From positions 33,119,528 through 33,183,527 of the forward strand of contig OZ026627.1 in assembly GCA_964020975.1 (NCBI GenBank): 64,000 nt of DNA, given 5' to 3'. The position numbers and the translations under genes were made by a program. Under the pieces are notes generated by a model. The model was not told the origin of the DNA. It did no database searches and saw nothing but the letters and a program-made list of their open reading frames with translations. The DNA is from Hermodice carunculata (lineage: Eukaryota > Annelida > Polychaeta > Eunicida > Amphinomidae). Each line of letters starts with the position of its first letter. Position 1 is the stretch's first letter. This document shows, one piece after another, positions 37,540 through 51,169 of this stretch.

Positions 37540-37740
37540 TAAGTAATGGTTAAAACTGTGTTTTTCCTTGATTACTCCAAAACTAAATGTCGTTACCATG
37601 GTAACCAATAAAAACAAATATCAGCCATTAAATTGATAGTACACTTTACCTCACCTTTAACTTCAGGTTCTTATCTTCCAAGTAATACCCAATTTAGCTA
37701 GGTATTTTTGTTTGTTTAAGGAAAGATTTACCATCAGTAT
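37540..37740. repeat. Internal direct repeat of the TIR element, unit 1
   Basis: This matches 38,120-38,310. Shared text includes ATGGTAACCAATAAA/TTGGTAACCAAAATAAA, AAATTGATA-TACAC, TTCAGGTTCTTATCTT and AGCTAGGTATTTTT/AGCCAGGTATTTTT. Confidence 0.8.
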
Positions 37741-38119
37741 TATCACATGTATCATTTCTCAGCAACGCGCAGCGCTAGCCATAAAATTACCATATCCACA
37801 AAAATCTAATCATTTTCAGTTATCTATACATTTGAAAGAACGTTTCTAGGCGACCCAAAACACTCTTTCATCCCTCAATTGACCTCATTGTTAGTGCAGA
37901 AAGACTCTTTTTACATTTTAACATCAAATGTGAAGAAAATTATTCCTGATAATTAAAACTATAAATTAGTTTCTAATGTTTAATTGCAAATTTAAGTGAT
38001 TTTTACAAATATTCTGTTGCCATGAAAACCAACTTTTGACACTTACTACCTCGAACTGGTCTCTTATGAAACGCTTGTATGGTAGGTATGCTAATGTAAA
38101 GTTGTGTATGTGTGTTTAG

Positions 38120-38310
38120 TTATGCTTTATAAGGTGTTTTTCCATTCATCTCATGAAAAACTTAATTCTGTTGCCTTGGTAACCAAAATAAATACAAATT
38201 GACCATGAAATTGATAATACACCCTACCTAACTTTAAAGTTCAGGTTCTTATCTTTTGATTAATACCAAATCCAGCCAGGTATTTTTCCGGTTGAACAAA
38301 AACTGAAAAT
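38120..38310. repeat. Internal direct repeat of the TIR element, unit 2
   Basis: Second copy of the 37,540-37,740 segment, about 580 bases downstream and diverged by substitutions and small indels. The duplication lies within the 2.4-kb DNA element. Confidence 0.8.
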
Positions 38311-38941
38311 ACATTTTTAATAACCCCTTTTTGAAAATTTAGCTGCTCTACTATATCTAACCAGATGAAGTGCATTTTAATCTTAGGGACCCATGCATTT
38401 TTGTAACCTTGGTTATTTTATGTAAAAAAAAAAAAAAGAGGTCATTTTCAATGTTTGTATAAAAACCAAATGCAAATACAATTGTTGTGAGCGTTTGAGC
38501 ACTTCCAGACACTTTTAGGCCTAGTATGAGCAATAATACAATATTTTACCAACAGCTTGTAAATTTTATCATCAATTTGACTTTCCGCTGTTATTAAATG
38601 TTTATTTCTGTTACCAAACACCACCTCGTGTTTGTGTCTTGCTTAATGGTTTGATCAAATAACAAGATTCGACAGGTTAACTACATACGATTTACTTTGA
38701 GAGTGTTTGAAGAGACACACTTTGACACTGATTTATCCGATGCACATTGGAGGTTTTGCGCTTTAGAGATTCAGAGCACTGCAGATAGGAGTTTTCGACT
38801 TGTGGCTGCTGTTATGACTAAAACGGGAATTCGGATTTCGGAATAGTCACGACACACTGATCTTAAGGAAAGGAAGAATCGTGCATTGGAAACTGGAAAT
38901 CGTATTTTTTGCACTTAGGAGGTTTTGCGTTTTCGCCATCG

Positions 38942-41100
38942 ATGTGAATAACTTTGAATATTTGTCATCAATTAAAGGGATCAAATTTGGACACATTAAT
39001 ATCAGTAGTCTTTATCTTAAGATTGATCTTTTAAGAAGTGATATTACTACCAGGACTTTAGATGTTCTCATTGTTACAGAAACCTGGTTGAACAGTACAT
39101 TTCTTGATGCTGAAGTGTCTATTCCCGGTTTTAATTTTGAGCGACTTGACCGGACACACAAAAGCGGTGGTGGAGTGGCTATGTATATTAGTGAAAGATT
39201 CTCCTACGATCGTATTGTTATTCCTGGGGACTTGATGACAGAGCCTGAATTTGTTTCAGGCTCTGGTATCGAGACCCTTTGGATCAACTTTAAAATACCT
39301 AAGACACGTCCTCTGTATATTTGTGGTGCCTACCGGCCCCCTAGTTGCTCCATCCCCGATAGTATCCAAGAACTCCAAACCGAAGCTGACTTTGTATGTA
39401 CTGATGGATGTGAACTGTTGATCCTTGGAGACATGAATATTGATTATGGTTCAGCCAATAATCGCACATGTAATAGTGTCATTTCTTTCGAGCGGTCCAG
39501 GTAACTTAATAAATTTATTAAGGTACCCACCAGGGTGACGCAACACTCATCCTCAGTCATTGATCATATATATACAAATCGACCTGAAATGGCTGTGAGT
39601 TCAGGGGTAATCCAGTGTGGCCTCAGCGATCATAGTTTAATTTTTATGTCGAGAAAAGGTAATAGGCCTAAAGGTAATATCAAAATTACTAGAGCACGGT
39701 CATACAAGAACTTCAATCCTCTTAACTTTGTTTCAGATTTAGAAAGGCCGACTGGAGCAAAGTTATGAATGCATCGGATCCCTCATCTGCTTGGGATAGC
39801 TTCAAACATATTTTTGTACCTATTTGTGACTCTCATGCACCATTTGTTAACATCAAAATTCGAGATAATGAGCCACCCTGGGTTACCGATGACCTCAGAT
39901 CATTCAGTAACAACCGCGACTACCTAAATGTAAAAGCTGAGACCTCAGGATCGCCATCAGACTGGGCCAAATCTAAGAAATTTAGAAATAAAACCAACAA
40001 CCTTGCTTCTCAGTTAAAAAAAGACTTTGTGAATAATACTATTATAGGTCCGCTGCTGTTTATATTATGTATCCATGACCTGCCGGATACAGTTATGCAT
40101 TGTGATGTTTTTCTTTATGCTGACGATACAGCTCTTTATTTTGCTGACAGAGATGCATCTCATATTGAAGATACACTTAATGCTGAGATGCAAAACGTAT
40201 CCTACTGGTTCAAGGCAAATAAGCTAACTTAAAATACAAAGAAAACCAAAGTCATGACTTTCGGCACTCCTCAGCCGCTCAAAAAGGTACCCCCGCTCAA
40301 CATACATTGCGACGGTGATATCATCGAGCAAGTGTCAACTTTTAAATATTTGGGTGTATTGCTTGACTCTTCTTTGTCCTTCTCAGCGCACATTGATTAT
40401 ATTTGTAAAAAGGTAAATTGTCGGTTATCTGCTCTGGGAAGGACAAGGAAGTTCCTATCTGCCAAGACTAGTCTGATGTTTTATAAGTCATTAATACTAC
40501 CATATTTTGATTATTGTGATATAGTATGGGACTCCTGCTCTTGCCGCCTAAAGCAGAAACTCCAAATTTGACAAAATCGGATTGTTACAAAATCTCATAG
40601 ACGTACACATGTTTCGAATCTGCATAAAACCACTAAAACCGTTACCCTCCAAAAAAAAAAAAGATTTTCATACTGATGTTTTTATGTTCAAAGCAGTAAA
40701 CAACCTACTCCCAGGCTATATTTCTTCCAAATTTATAGATAGCTCTGAGGTAAAAGATCGTGTAACTAGGTCCAAATCAACCAATGCCCTCTTTGTTCCC
40801 CGGTGTAAGCTCAATGTCAGCAAGAGCAGGATATCCTACAGGGGCGCCACTAAATGGAACTCCCTCCCTTACCGGTTAAGGAGTGCTCCAAATATAAATT
40901 TATTTTTCAATCGTGGTGCTACCCTTCCCCAACTATATGTATGCTCTAATTTTGTTTGTATTATCCTGCCTATTTTGGACTCTGTCCGCCACTTGTGTTT
41001 GGACGTATCTTTCATTTTTATTGAGAGTTTTATATTTTATCTTGTTTTAATAATTTATGTATTATTATGTAATTTATATGTTCTTCATGCCTCATTCAAC
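38942..41100 (+). pseudogene. LINE endonuclease and reverse transcriptase region
   Basis: The APE endonuclease shows HINISS, the catalytic-glutamate block VTETWLN, GGGVAMYI, ILGDMNIDY, SVIDHIYTN and GLSDHS. A stop and frame change lie near 39,505. After about 39,765 the linker (PPWVTDDLRSFSNNRDYL) leads to a join near 40,046, where QLKKDFVNN meets IGPLLFILCIHDLPD. Roughly 200 residues of RT fingers and palm are deleted there. The YADD motif survives (LYADDTALYF). A stop near 40,231 and a further frameshift near 40,570 precede the usual C-terminal blocks FKYLGVLLDSSLSF, LPYFDYCDIVWDSC and RGATKWNSLPYRL. The enzyme would nick target DNA and copy LINE RNA, but this copy cannot. Confidence 0.8.
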
Positions 41101-41195
41101 AATCCATTGTATCATCCAGGGCCTGTCGGGAGATCAGAGCTGCGGCACTGAGCCAGTAACCCTGTTAAAATAATAAATAAATAAATAAATAAATA

Positions 41196-41200
41196 AATTT
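41196..41200. repeat. Target-site duplication AATTT (right)
   Basis: Partner of 36,003-36,007. The A-rich LINE tail makes its left limit ambiguous by a few bases. Confidence 0.65.
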
Positions 41201-41925
41201 ATCCATGTACTTAGATTCAAGCCAGGTTAAATACAAATCTGCCAGTAAACGGCAGCAGTTGCTTCCCATTGGAATGCCTTTTATTTGTTTAAAAACCAAT
41301 GGTCCGCATTGCAAAAAAGTATTATCCAAAAGAACTTTTATAGCATCTATCAAAGTTTTAACACTGTAAGATTTAACGTTACTTTTTGAATATATATTGT
41401 GTGACCAATATGGTTTCTTTGTATATGAATTGATGTGTATGTATGGTTTACCACTATGTTTAAACATTTTGCTTTTTATTTCTGAAATTGAACTTTTGAC
41501 TTCATCTATGGGTGGATTTGTGTACAGTGTAGAAAAATCATTTGATATTTTTTTGCTTTTACATCTTTGATTTTAGATACAAACTCGGAAGAATTGCTAA
41601 TACTCCAAAAACAATTTATTTCACAGTGTCTAGAAATTGCATTACAGTATTTACGCAAATGATTGCTAATTGCAGTCAAACACAATGTTACTTCTTTTGA
41701 TAATTGTTCTGTTGTACATTTTGCAGCACCGGCTATGAATCTAGATTTAAAAGGGTTTTTTATGTAATTTGGGTATCCAGCACAAAAGTGGAATAGAGGA
41801 GTCCTCTTCAGAATTTTTTTTTATTTACATTCCTTTTCAGCTCATCTTTATGTGTATCTATCAATTTATTAATGGATTGTTTGTGTAATTTATATACGTC
41901 ATTTCCTCTTATGTAATATATATAT
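41201..41925 (-). mobile_element. PLE-1 copy C, 5' half (labelled E)
   Basis: On the minus strand the RT core reads KSNVKSYSVKTLIDAIKVLL, QCGPLVFKQIKGIPMGSNCC and RLLADLYLTWLESKYMDK, breaking off at 41,201. Upstream lies PFKSRFIAGAAKCTT and the ISNHLRKYCNAIS block. The break falls between YMDK and LMKKDF when compared with copy A, which is exactly where the 3' half resumes at 36,007. The upstream end meets a (TA)n tract at about 41,930. A few breaks are present. Confidence 0.75.
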
Positions 41926-42056
<131 letters not shown>

Positions 42057-42206
42057 GTTTCCTGTTTAGGACTTGTACTAGACACCACAAGCGTAAGACA
42101 CTATACATATCTTGATTTTACATGGAAAAAATTAAAGTGAATATCTCTTTTCATAGTAGTAGAAAGGGAATCTGACTAATTTAACTGTGCAGAGTTGGGT
42201 TTTTAG

Positions 42207-45185
<2,979 letters not shown>

Positions 45186-45189
45186 AAGG

Positions 45190-46870
45190 AACGTGACAAA
45201 ATATTATATCATTTCAATGACCTAGCCTTTCATAGATTTGCTTAGCCTGTAGTAATTGAAAGGGAGATGCCAAAGGATGATTTCATTAAACTTATATGCT
45301 ATGACAAAGGTGTCGATTACATAAATCTGTCCAATATATTACATAATAAAAAAGGTGCAATCATACATACCAGCTTACCCTGATAGTGCTGCTTCAAAAG
45401 TTTCATAAAAATATTATAAAACTATTGCCCCCAAGATACTTAACCACGCAAAAGTTGTTAGAGAATTTAATCTAGATAAATATAAAGAAAATAAATACCC
45501 ATGTCCGCATCATCATTCGCCTTATTTTCAAATCACTGTGTTCATATGATTACCAGCGATCTTTTTTGCACCAAATGATCCACTACATAGACTTATTTCA
45601 AAAGGCCTGAAATATCATAAGCAACAGAAAATTGATTGGGCTAAAGACAAGAAAATGAGTATTGAAGCTGTTGAAGAATAAAGTAGAAGAAGGCAATACT
45701 TAGATGAATGGATAGGTGAAATTAGGCATGTCGGTACAAACAGAAAAATAAAGTTGCAGGAAATAACCAAACAACCATGAGATCGTTATATGCAGAAAGT
45801 TCCATCATAAGGTCCTCATTGACATATTAGGCCTGTTGACCAACTCATGGTTCCCCACATATGAAAATGTAAATGAGTGATTGGATGTATAATTGTGAAC
45901 ACACATCAACAGTTTTTTATTTTCATTTTCAGATGTACACACCCATTTATCCAGCATTTACTTTCTTCCAAAACTGCATAAAAATCCTGATAAGTTCGGA
46001 TTCATAGCAGGTTCCAAATATTCTTCCAATAAAGAGTTGTCAGTTTTGTTGCGTTAAATTTTGAAGGAGGTTAAGGAACTTTGGTTTAATTGCTTTGATC
46101 AGATAGAAGTTTCTCCTGGTATTCAACAGGTTTTGGATTCTATCAAATTCGAAGGTCCTGTTGATTGATATGGATAATCAATTGCTTTTTATAATAAGAA
46201 GATTTAAATCCGGACTTCCCCATTTTATGGACTATTATTCCTCATTCTAATTTGAAAGAGTGTATAGAGTCTCTCGTACATAAAACATATGTGTAAAATT
46301 AGTTTCAAAGAAAGATAGCATTGTATAAAGGTACCTATTTTGGTTATGATATAAAGAATGGCCATTCAGCATTTAAATATGATCAATTTGTTGAGTTGTT
46401 GAACTTTCTTAATGATAACTTATATGTCAATCTTGGAGATTCCAATTTAAAACACACAATTGGTATTCTAATGGGTACCAATTGTGCACCTTTTTTAAAA
46501 GTTTAAATTGACTTTAAGATATATTGACGATCTATTAAGCATCACTAATAAACACTTTCCAGAATAAATTTCACAAATATACCTTGGTGATTCGGAATTA
46601 AAATAACCTACAGAAAATGCCATGGGATGTTCGTTTCAAGACATAATGTTCTATGTTAATAATCCTACAGAAAATGGCATGGGATGTTCGTTTCTGGACA
46701 TAATGTTCTTTGTTAATAATAGTAAACTTCAGTTTAAATCATATGAAAAACGTGATTCTTTTAAATTTGATATGGTAAATTACCGTCATATGAATAGTAA
46801 TATTCCACCCAGGCCAGCTTATGGTGTCTGTGTGTCAATGATAATTGCCTTTACTGGAGACTCTTCGTAT
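45190..46870 (+). mobile_element. Second RT element of the GIPMGTNCAP class (PLE-2, decayed)
   Basis: The pieces lie in correct order on the plus strand. The N-terminal block MPKDDFIKLICYDKGVDYIN then LSNILHNKKG is at 45,270. LISKGLKYHKQQKIDWAKDK and YLDEWIGEIRHV are at 45,590-45,730, and FYFLPKLHKNPDKFGFIAGS at 45,960. KYDQFVELLNFLNDNLYV and the catalytic-region block TIGILMGTNCAPFL are at 46,376-46,500. The downstream block LQFKSYEKRDSFKFDMVNYR is at 46,730. It differs enough from PLE-1 to be a separate subfamily. A 57-base in-frame tandem duplication at 46,607-46,720 repeats PTENxMGCSFxDIMFxVNN. Many breaks; an old copy. Confidence 0.65.
46607..46720 (+). repeat. In-frame 57-bp duplication inside PLE-2
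   Basis: Two units start CCTACAGAAAATG at 46,607 and 46,664. Each encodes 19 residues including MGCSF and DIMF. The period is a multiple of three, but the surrounding frame is already broken, so the preserved phase is not evidence of selection. Confidence 0.85.
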
Positions 46871-47969
46871 AACCTCACCAGATAAGGAAGGTGCATCAAC
46901 AAACTCATTGGCTGATGGGGCTGCATCAACTCTATGATCAGTCATTACCCATTTGATAACAGGACACAATGATTTAGGTTCAATCCTAGAATCTCTTTTA
47001 CCTTGTGAGTTTTGCAATTTCCAAATAGAGTCAGCAATCTTTGCGCTTTTGCACATAGTAAGATGAAATGCAATCAATAGCAGGATTCAATAAGCCATTA
47101 AAAGTAAAACAAGGCTGAATGAAATTTTAGGTAATGATAAGGCCAACTGTAAATCATCACGATAGGTTGCTATTGGTGTCAAATCAAGTTAAAGAGAGGA
47201 CTGCTGCTTTTTTAAATATGGTCTACTCAACAGGGCAACGGCCTATTCAACTGTGACAATATTGCAATGTTCAGTAAATGCATAGCGTTAAACGAAAATT
47301 TGACCAACAGGCTCAATGAGACCTGTGAGCGTGACACCTTTGCCCATTGTCACACACTGGGCTTTCACCATAATGAGACAGGTGCCCAGCCATATGTTCC
47401 ATGGGGATCCTTGTTGCCCTTCAAATCTAGTCTTAAAAGTTCCCCCAAATTACAATATACTCACGATGACTATTTTATGTCACTCGTGTTAGGTTCCTTT
47501 ATCCTAAACCATCACTTGATAATTCTTACTTTGCTTAAATCTCCAGATATCAATGTCTGTGTGCATCCCCATTTGTGGGCATTATGCAATGGGCCAGCTC
47601 TACATATCATTGGCTTCAATCCCATGCAGCCTGCAGATTGAAAAATGTCACTTGTAACACTGCTCTTACCTACCTTTGGCTGGTCCATGTTGACCTGGAT
47701 GGAGCATCCTGCCACCTCATATGGCACAAAACAAATAGCCAAGTATATTTTATATTTCTATTCATCTACCAGCAGAAACGTAAAATTTGCAGCTCAAAGT
47801 GCCCTTGTCCCACACAAGCATACTCATGCTACCACTGTATGGGATCCACTAGGGATGAAGTAGCCAAGCATCCTTTCAATGTATTCCTCAAATGTGTGAA
47901 ACACTCAGATATCCTCTGTAAGCCTCCAAATCTCTAAAGATACCTTCTCCCAGATATGTGTGCACATTA
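46871..47969. other. No recognised gene
   Basis: Several open frames overlap here (for example 47,267-47,641 plus, 124 codons) but none shows a domain. The minus-strand frame 47,077-46,835 looks mildly protein-like (IADSIWKLQNSQGKRDSRIE), origin unknown. Confidence 0.4.

Positions 47970-48022
<53 letters not shown>
47970..48022. repeat. (TA)n microsatellite
   Basis: About 50 bases of TA alternation at the 5' junction of the LINE fragment that follows. Confidence 0.97.
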
Positions 48023-48024
<2 letters not shown>

Positions 48025-50000
48025 CGTTGTGTACGTTTGAGAAATTGTTAACTAAGAAGGAACGGGCATATAGAAGAGAGTTGATACTGCAGATTGAGGA
48101 TGTCAGTATCAATAATCCATGGGATTTGGGGACCATATTAAGAAGTTGGTATGTTACTTCGCAGTGAAAAATGATACCCCATTAAAGGTGGAAGCTTATG
48201 GGCAAGGTTGCAATGATATTAACCTTGTGTTTCTCTATAAATTACAAACTGGATGTCAATAAAACAGGTGCGAATAATGACATTTACTTTGATGAGAATT
48301 ATGTGAGATATTTGAATGGATTCCAGTAGTTGAGCAAGAATACTAGGAAAAGGGATTCAATGAACAACTTGAATAGTGTATCAATGATGTAATATCAATT
48401 GAATATGTTGCAAAAGTGGTCCAAAATTTAAAATGAAAAAAGGCTGTTGGTGTTGATCTTGTACCAAAGAACACATTCATATATAGGTATTAGCCCTGTC
48501 CCATGTATTTATAAAGTTCATACTTGCGTTTTGAACTCACGAATGATTTTATTCCGATGATTTGAATATCATTTATGATCAACAGAATGGGATTTGCAAA
48601 TTTAGATCATGTACAGATCATATTTTTGCTTTGACGTCTATAAATCCGAATACAGAGGATGAGGGGCAAGATATTTTTGCATGTTTATTGACTTCCAAAA
48701 AGCTTTTGACTGGATGGATCATAGTTTACCAATGTGGAAGCGTCTTTTCACAATGGCATTGAAAGGATGTCTAAAAGAGTAAAAGAGGTTTATTCCAAAA
48801 CATATCACTTTGTAAGTGTAAACAGATTCAGCTCTGATTGGTTCCCAATTAAATATGGTGTAGCACATGCGGATACAGTCTCACATACATTTTTCATTTG
48901 TGTCTCAGTGGTTTTGTTGATGAATTGAGAACACAAGAATTTCGGGTAGATATAGATAGCAGAGTCATTGGAGTGTTAATGTAAGCATTGATATTGTTTC
49001 AACTGCAGAAAACCCTAATGACATACAAAAATCAATACGTTTATTTGAATGTTGGTGTAGCTAGTGGAGACTGCACGTGAATATACTCAAAACAAAAGTT
49101 ACTACTTTTCGAAAAAGTGAAACTTTTCCACCAATTTCCAATTTTCTTTGAATAACATTGTTATTGGGAGTGTGGATAGGTCCAAATATCTTGGGGCTTA
49201 CTCAGATGAAAATCTTAATTTGAAAAATACTGCTACTTTTTTGTCACAGGCTGGTGGCCATATTTATTAGTGCTGCAATTTCGAAGTGTCAAACATTGAG
49301 CGTTATTGGCTTCAAAACCAAAGTTTCAATGTTTGCATTTCAAGGCAAAGTATGGTGGTTTATGCTGCAATATTGTAGATATCTTAACATGTTCAGATCT
49401 ATTTTCAGTTTTTTTTTCATGCAGTGTGATAGATTGATAAGGTATATTTTTGAATGGGACTTGAGAGAAACAAGCAATATTTGGAATGCCAAAATGGGCT
49501 GATGTTTTTTGAACAAAATACTATTTGTGACATTGAAATTGGTTCAAGAAAATTGTATTTATAATTTCAAAAGGAATGGTAAATAGTTTGTCATTGAAGC
49601 CAAAGCTTCACACATATATGAAAGTTAAAGAGGCATTAGAAACTGAAAAGTATGCTGGAGATTGTGAACCGCACTGTCAGAGTCCTTCCCTAGAACAATT
49701 AAGTGCGGTTAAATTGCTTTTCAATTATGAAACAGCTAGACATAGGGGGTTCAAGCTGCAAATAGAGTATGTACAATGTGTAATCAATTAGTTGAGGACA
49801 TATTTAATTTTCTTTGTATTGGCAACTTTAACCTTGATTTCAGCGAAATTATGTATAGTTTAGTAAAAAGTAAATGCTCTCAATTTCTGGCTTTTAAAAA
49901 ACAAAACAAATGAGGGAATTGCTCTGAAGGAAGGACTAATATGGACTCCTTTTATAACTCAGTTATGTCCGTTGGTTTGCAGTGACATATAAGCCAAAGT
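48023..50000 (+). pseudogene. LINE reverse transcriptase fragment, 5' truncated
   Basis: It begins with the pre-RT linker (FEKLLTKKERAYRRELILQI then EDVSINNP). RT motifs follow: KKAVGVDLVPKNTF at 48,450, DQQNGICKFRSCTDHIFALT at 48,577, the catalytic block ACFIDFQKAFDWMDHS (by frameshift) near 48,690, and SDWFPIKYGV for the usual TDWFPVNCGVRQGD at 48,833. C-terminal blocks include KPKLHTYMKVKEALETEKYA (49,600) and NYETARHRGFKLQIE (49,728). The family is abundant in molluscs and cnidarians; I am unsure of the clade. Many frameshifts and stops; the copy starts at a (TA)n tract. Confidence 0.7.
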
Positions 50001-51169
50001 GGCTGGTGCTATTTATTTCAAATATTTTTCATTTATTATTCTGTATGCACGTCACTATGATACACAAGATATAAAACAAGATATAAAATATATGAAAGGG
50101 TCACCTGATGGAAAGTGGCAACTACACATTCAAAAAAGGCTAGCTCATGCTGGTTTAGACTACTGTCGGTAACATTCAGGGCAGACAGAGACTGAATTAG
50201 TTTTGATATTAAAGAGTCCAAAGCTACATGTGAGATTAGATGCTTGGTCCACACATTGGAGGTGTAATTTTACCAGTGCAGTGAAAAGTTTATTAACTTA
50301 ATGCAATACAGCTTGTTGATACTGATAAGTGGCCATTATAGCCATGCGGCCCTGTCCAATACTTTACCAATAGCTTAGCCAACAAAGTATGGCCAACATG
50401 GCCAATAAAGTTGACCCAACCTTTCTTGATACAATCTGGCTTCATGAGTTGGGCTCAAGTCTCATAACATATGACTATTAAAAATCCAGCCACCGCACAT
50501 AATATATGCCTTGAAGGGCTCTAATTGCACCCCTAGCCATTGCAGGGTGAGCCTGTCACATCATTTAATTAATGATTTGTAAAAATGAAGGCTTCAACTT
50601 TTTTTTCTTAAAACTTAAATAGTCCATTCTGCAGACTAAATAACAAGTTGGTCTGCTTAGTCAACACAAGATCATATAACAAGGGCTCTGTAGTAGCTGA
50701 CATAAAGTTAGAGCTAAAGATCAGGCCCACATGAAGGCAGCAAGCTTAATGGCTCCAAGCTCCTGTATGTTCTGCTGGTCCCTGCACAGCCTCCAAGCTA
50801 GCCTATGTTAAAAGTGGTATAACTCCCTCCTTAAGTTACCAAAAAGTGGAGGGGGATGTCTGGGGGCATGGTCCACCAGGAAAAAACTGAAACTTGCACC
50901 TTCATTTCCTGCATTTTGAACCATTTGGGGCATCATTATGGACATATTGTGTGTGTATCTAGTACAATAACACGTCAAAGTAATACAACATTATAGCCAA
51001 CAATGGAATAATGCTACTTTTTAAAAATTTTATGAAATGTGGGAGACATTTTATAAAAAGGGTAGAGTGGGAGGCTATGTAACAAAGAAAGAAGAATCAG
51101 GAGATCTCCATGGAGATGGGACACTTGGAGGCTCTGTCCTTGGTTAGAGGGCATTCTGACACTGGGCAT
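50001..51169. other. No gene recognised
   Basis: Unannotated AT-rich sequence. The right part could contain untranslated or terminal sequence of the Ty3/gypsy fossil beyond 51,170, but no long terminal repeat pair was identified. Confidence 0.4.

Larger units (their letters stand above)
36519..38941. mobile_element. Non-autonomous TIR DNA transposon inserted in the LINE
   Basis: The left end CGATGGCGAAAACGCAAAAC and the right end (reverse complement) CGATGGCGAAAACGCAAAAC are the same over the first 21 bases. Similarity continues to about base 32 (CC-CCTA--TGCA). The 4-bp target duplication ATGT lies at 36,515-36,518 and 38,942-38,945. Removing the element plus one ATGT joins DNIKIH to VNNFEY in frame, proving the insertion. 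Inside, GCAGATAGGAGGTTTTG-like words recur near both ends (36,734; 36,786; 38,746; 38,777), perhaps transposase-binding sites. No transposase is recognised. A 4-bp duplication is known for Chapaev, Sola1, Ginger and Academ, but the ends match none I know. Confidence 0.85.
36008..41195 (+). mobile_element. CR1/L2-like LINE inserted in PLE-1
   Basis: This plus-strand non-LTR retrotransposon has a 5' leader, one long coding region and an (AAAT)n tail at 41,170-41,195. The coding region encodes an N-terminal hydrophobic stretch plus PHD finger, an APE endonuclease and RT remains. It is flanked by AATTT and splits PLE-1 copy C/E at a single point. It is interrupted by a 2.4-kb DNA element and has an internal RT deletion and frameshifts, so it is not autonomous. 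Without the DNA element it is about 2.76 kb, shorter than a full CR1/L2, which fits the internal deletion. Confidence 0.85.

Noticed and set aside
47267-47641. 124-codon plus-strand open frame
   Set aside because: No recognisable domain, and an opposite-strand frame overlaps it; no support for coding.
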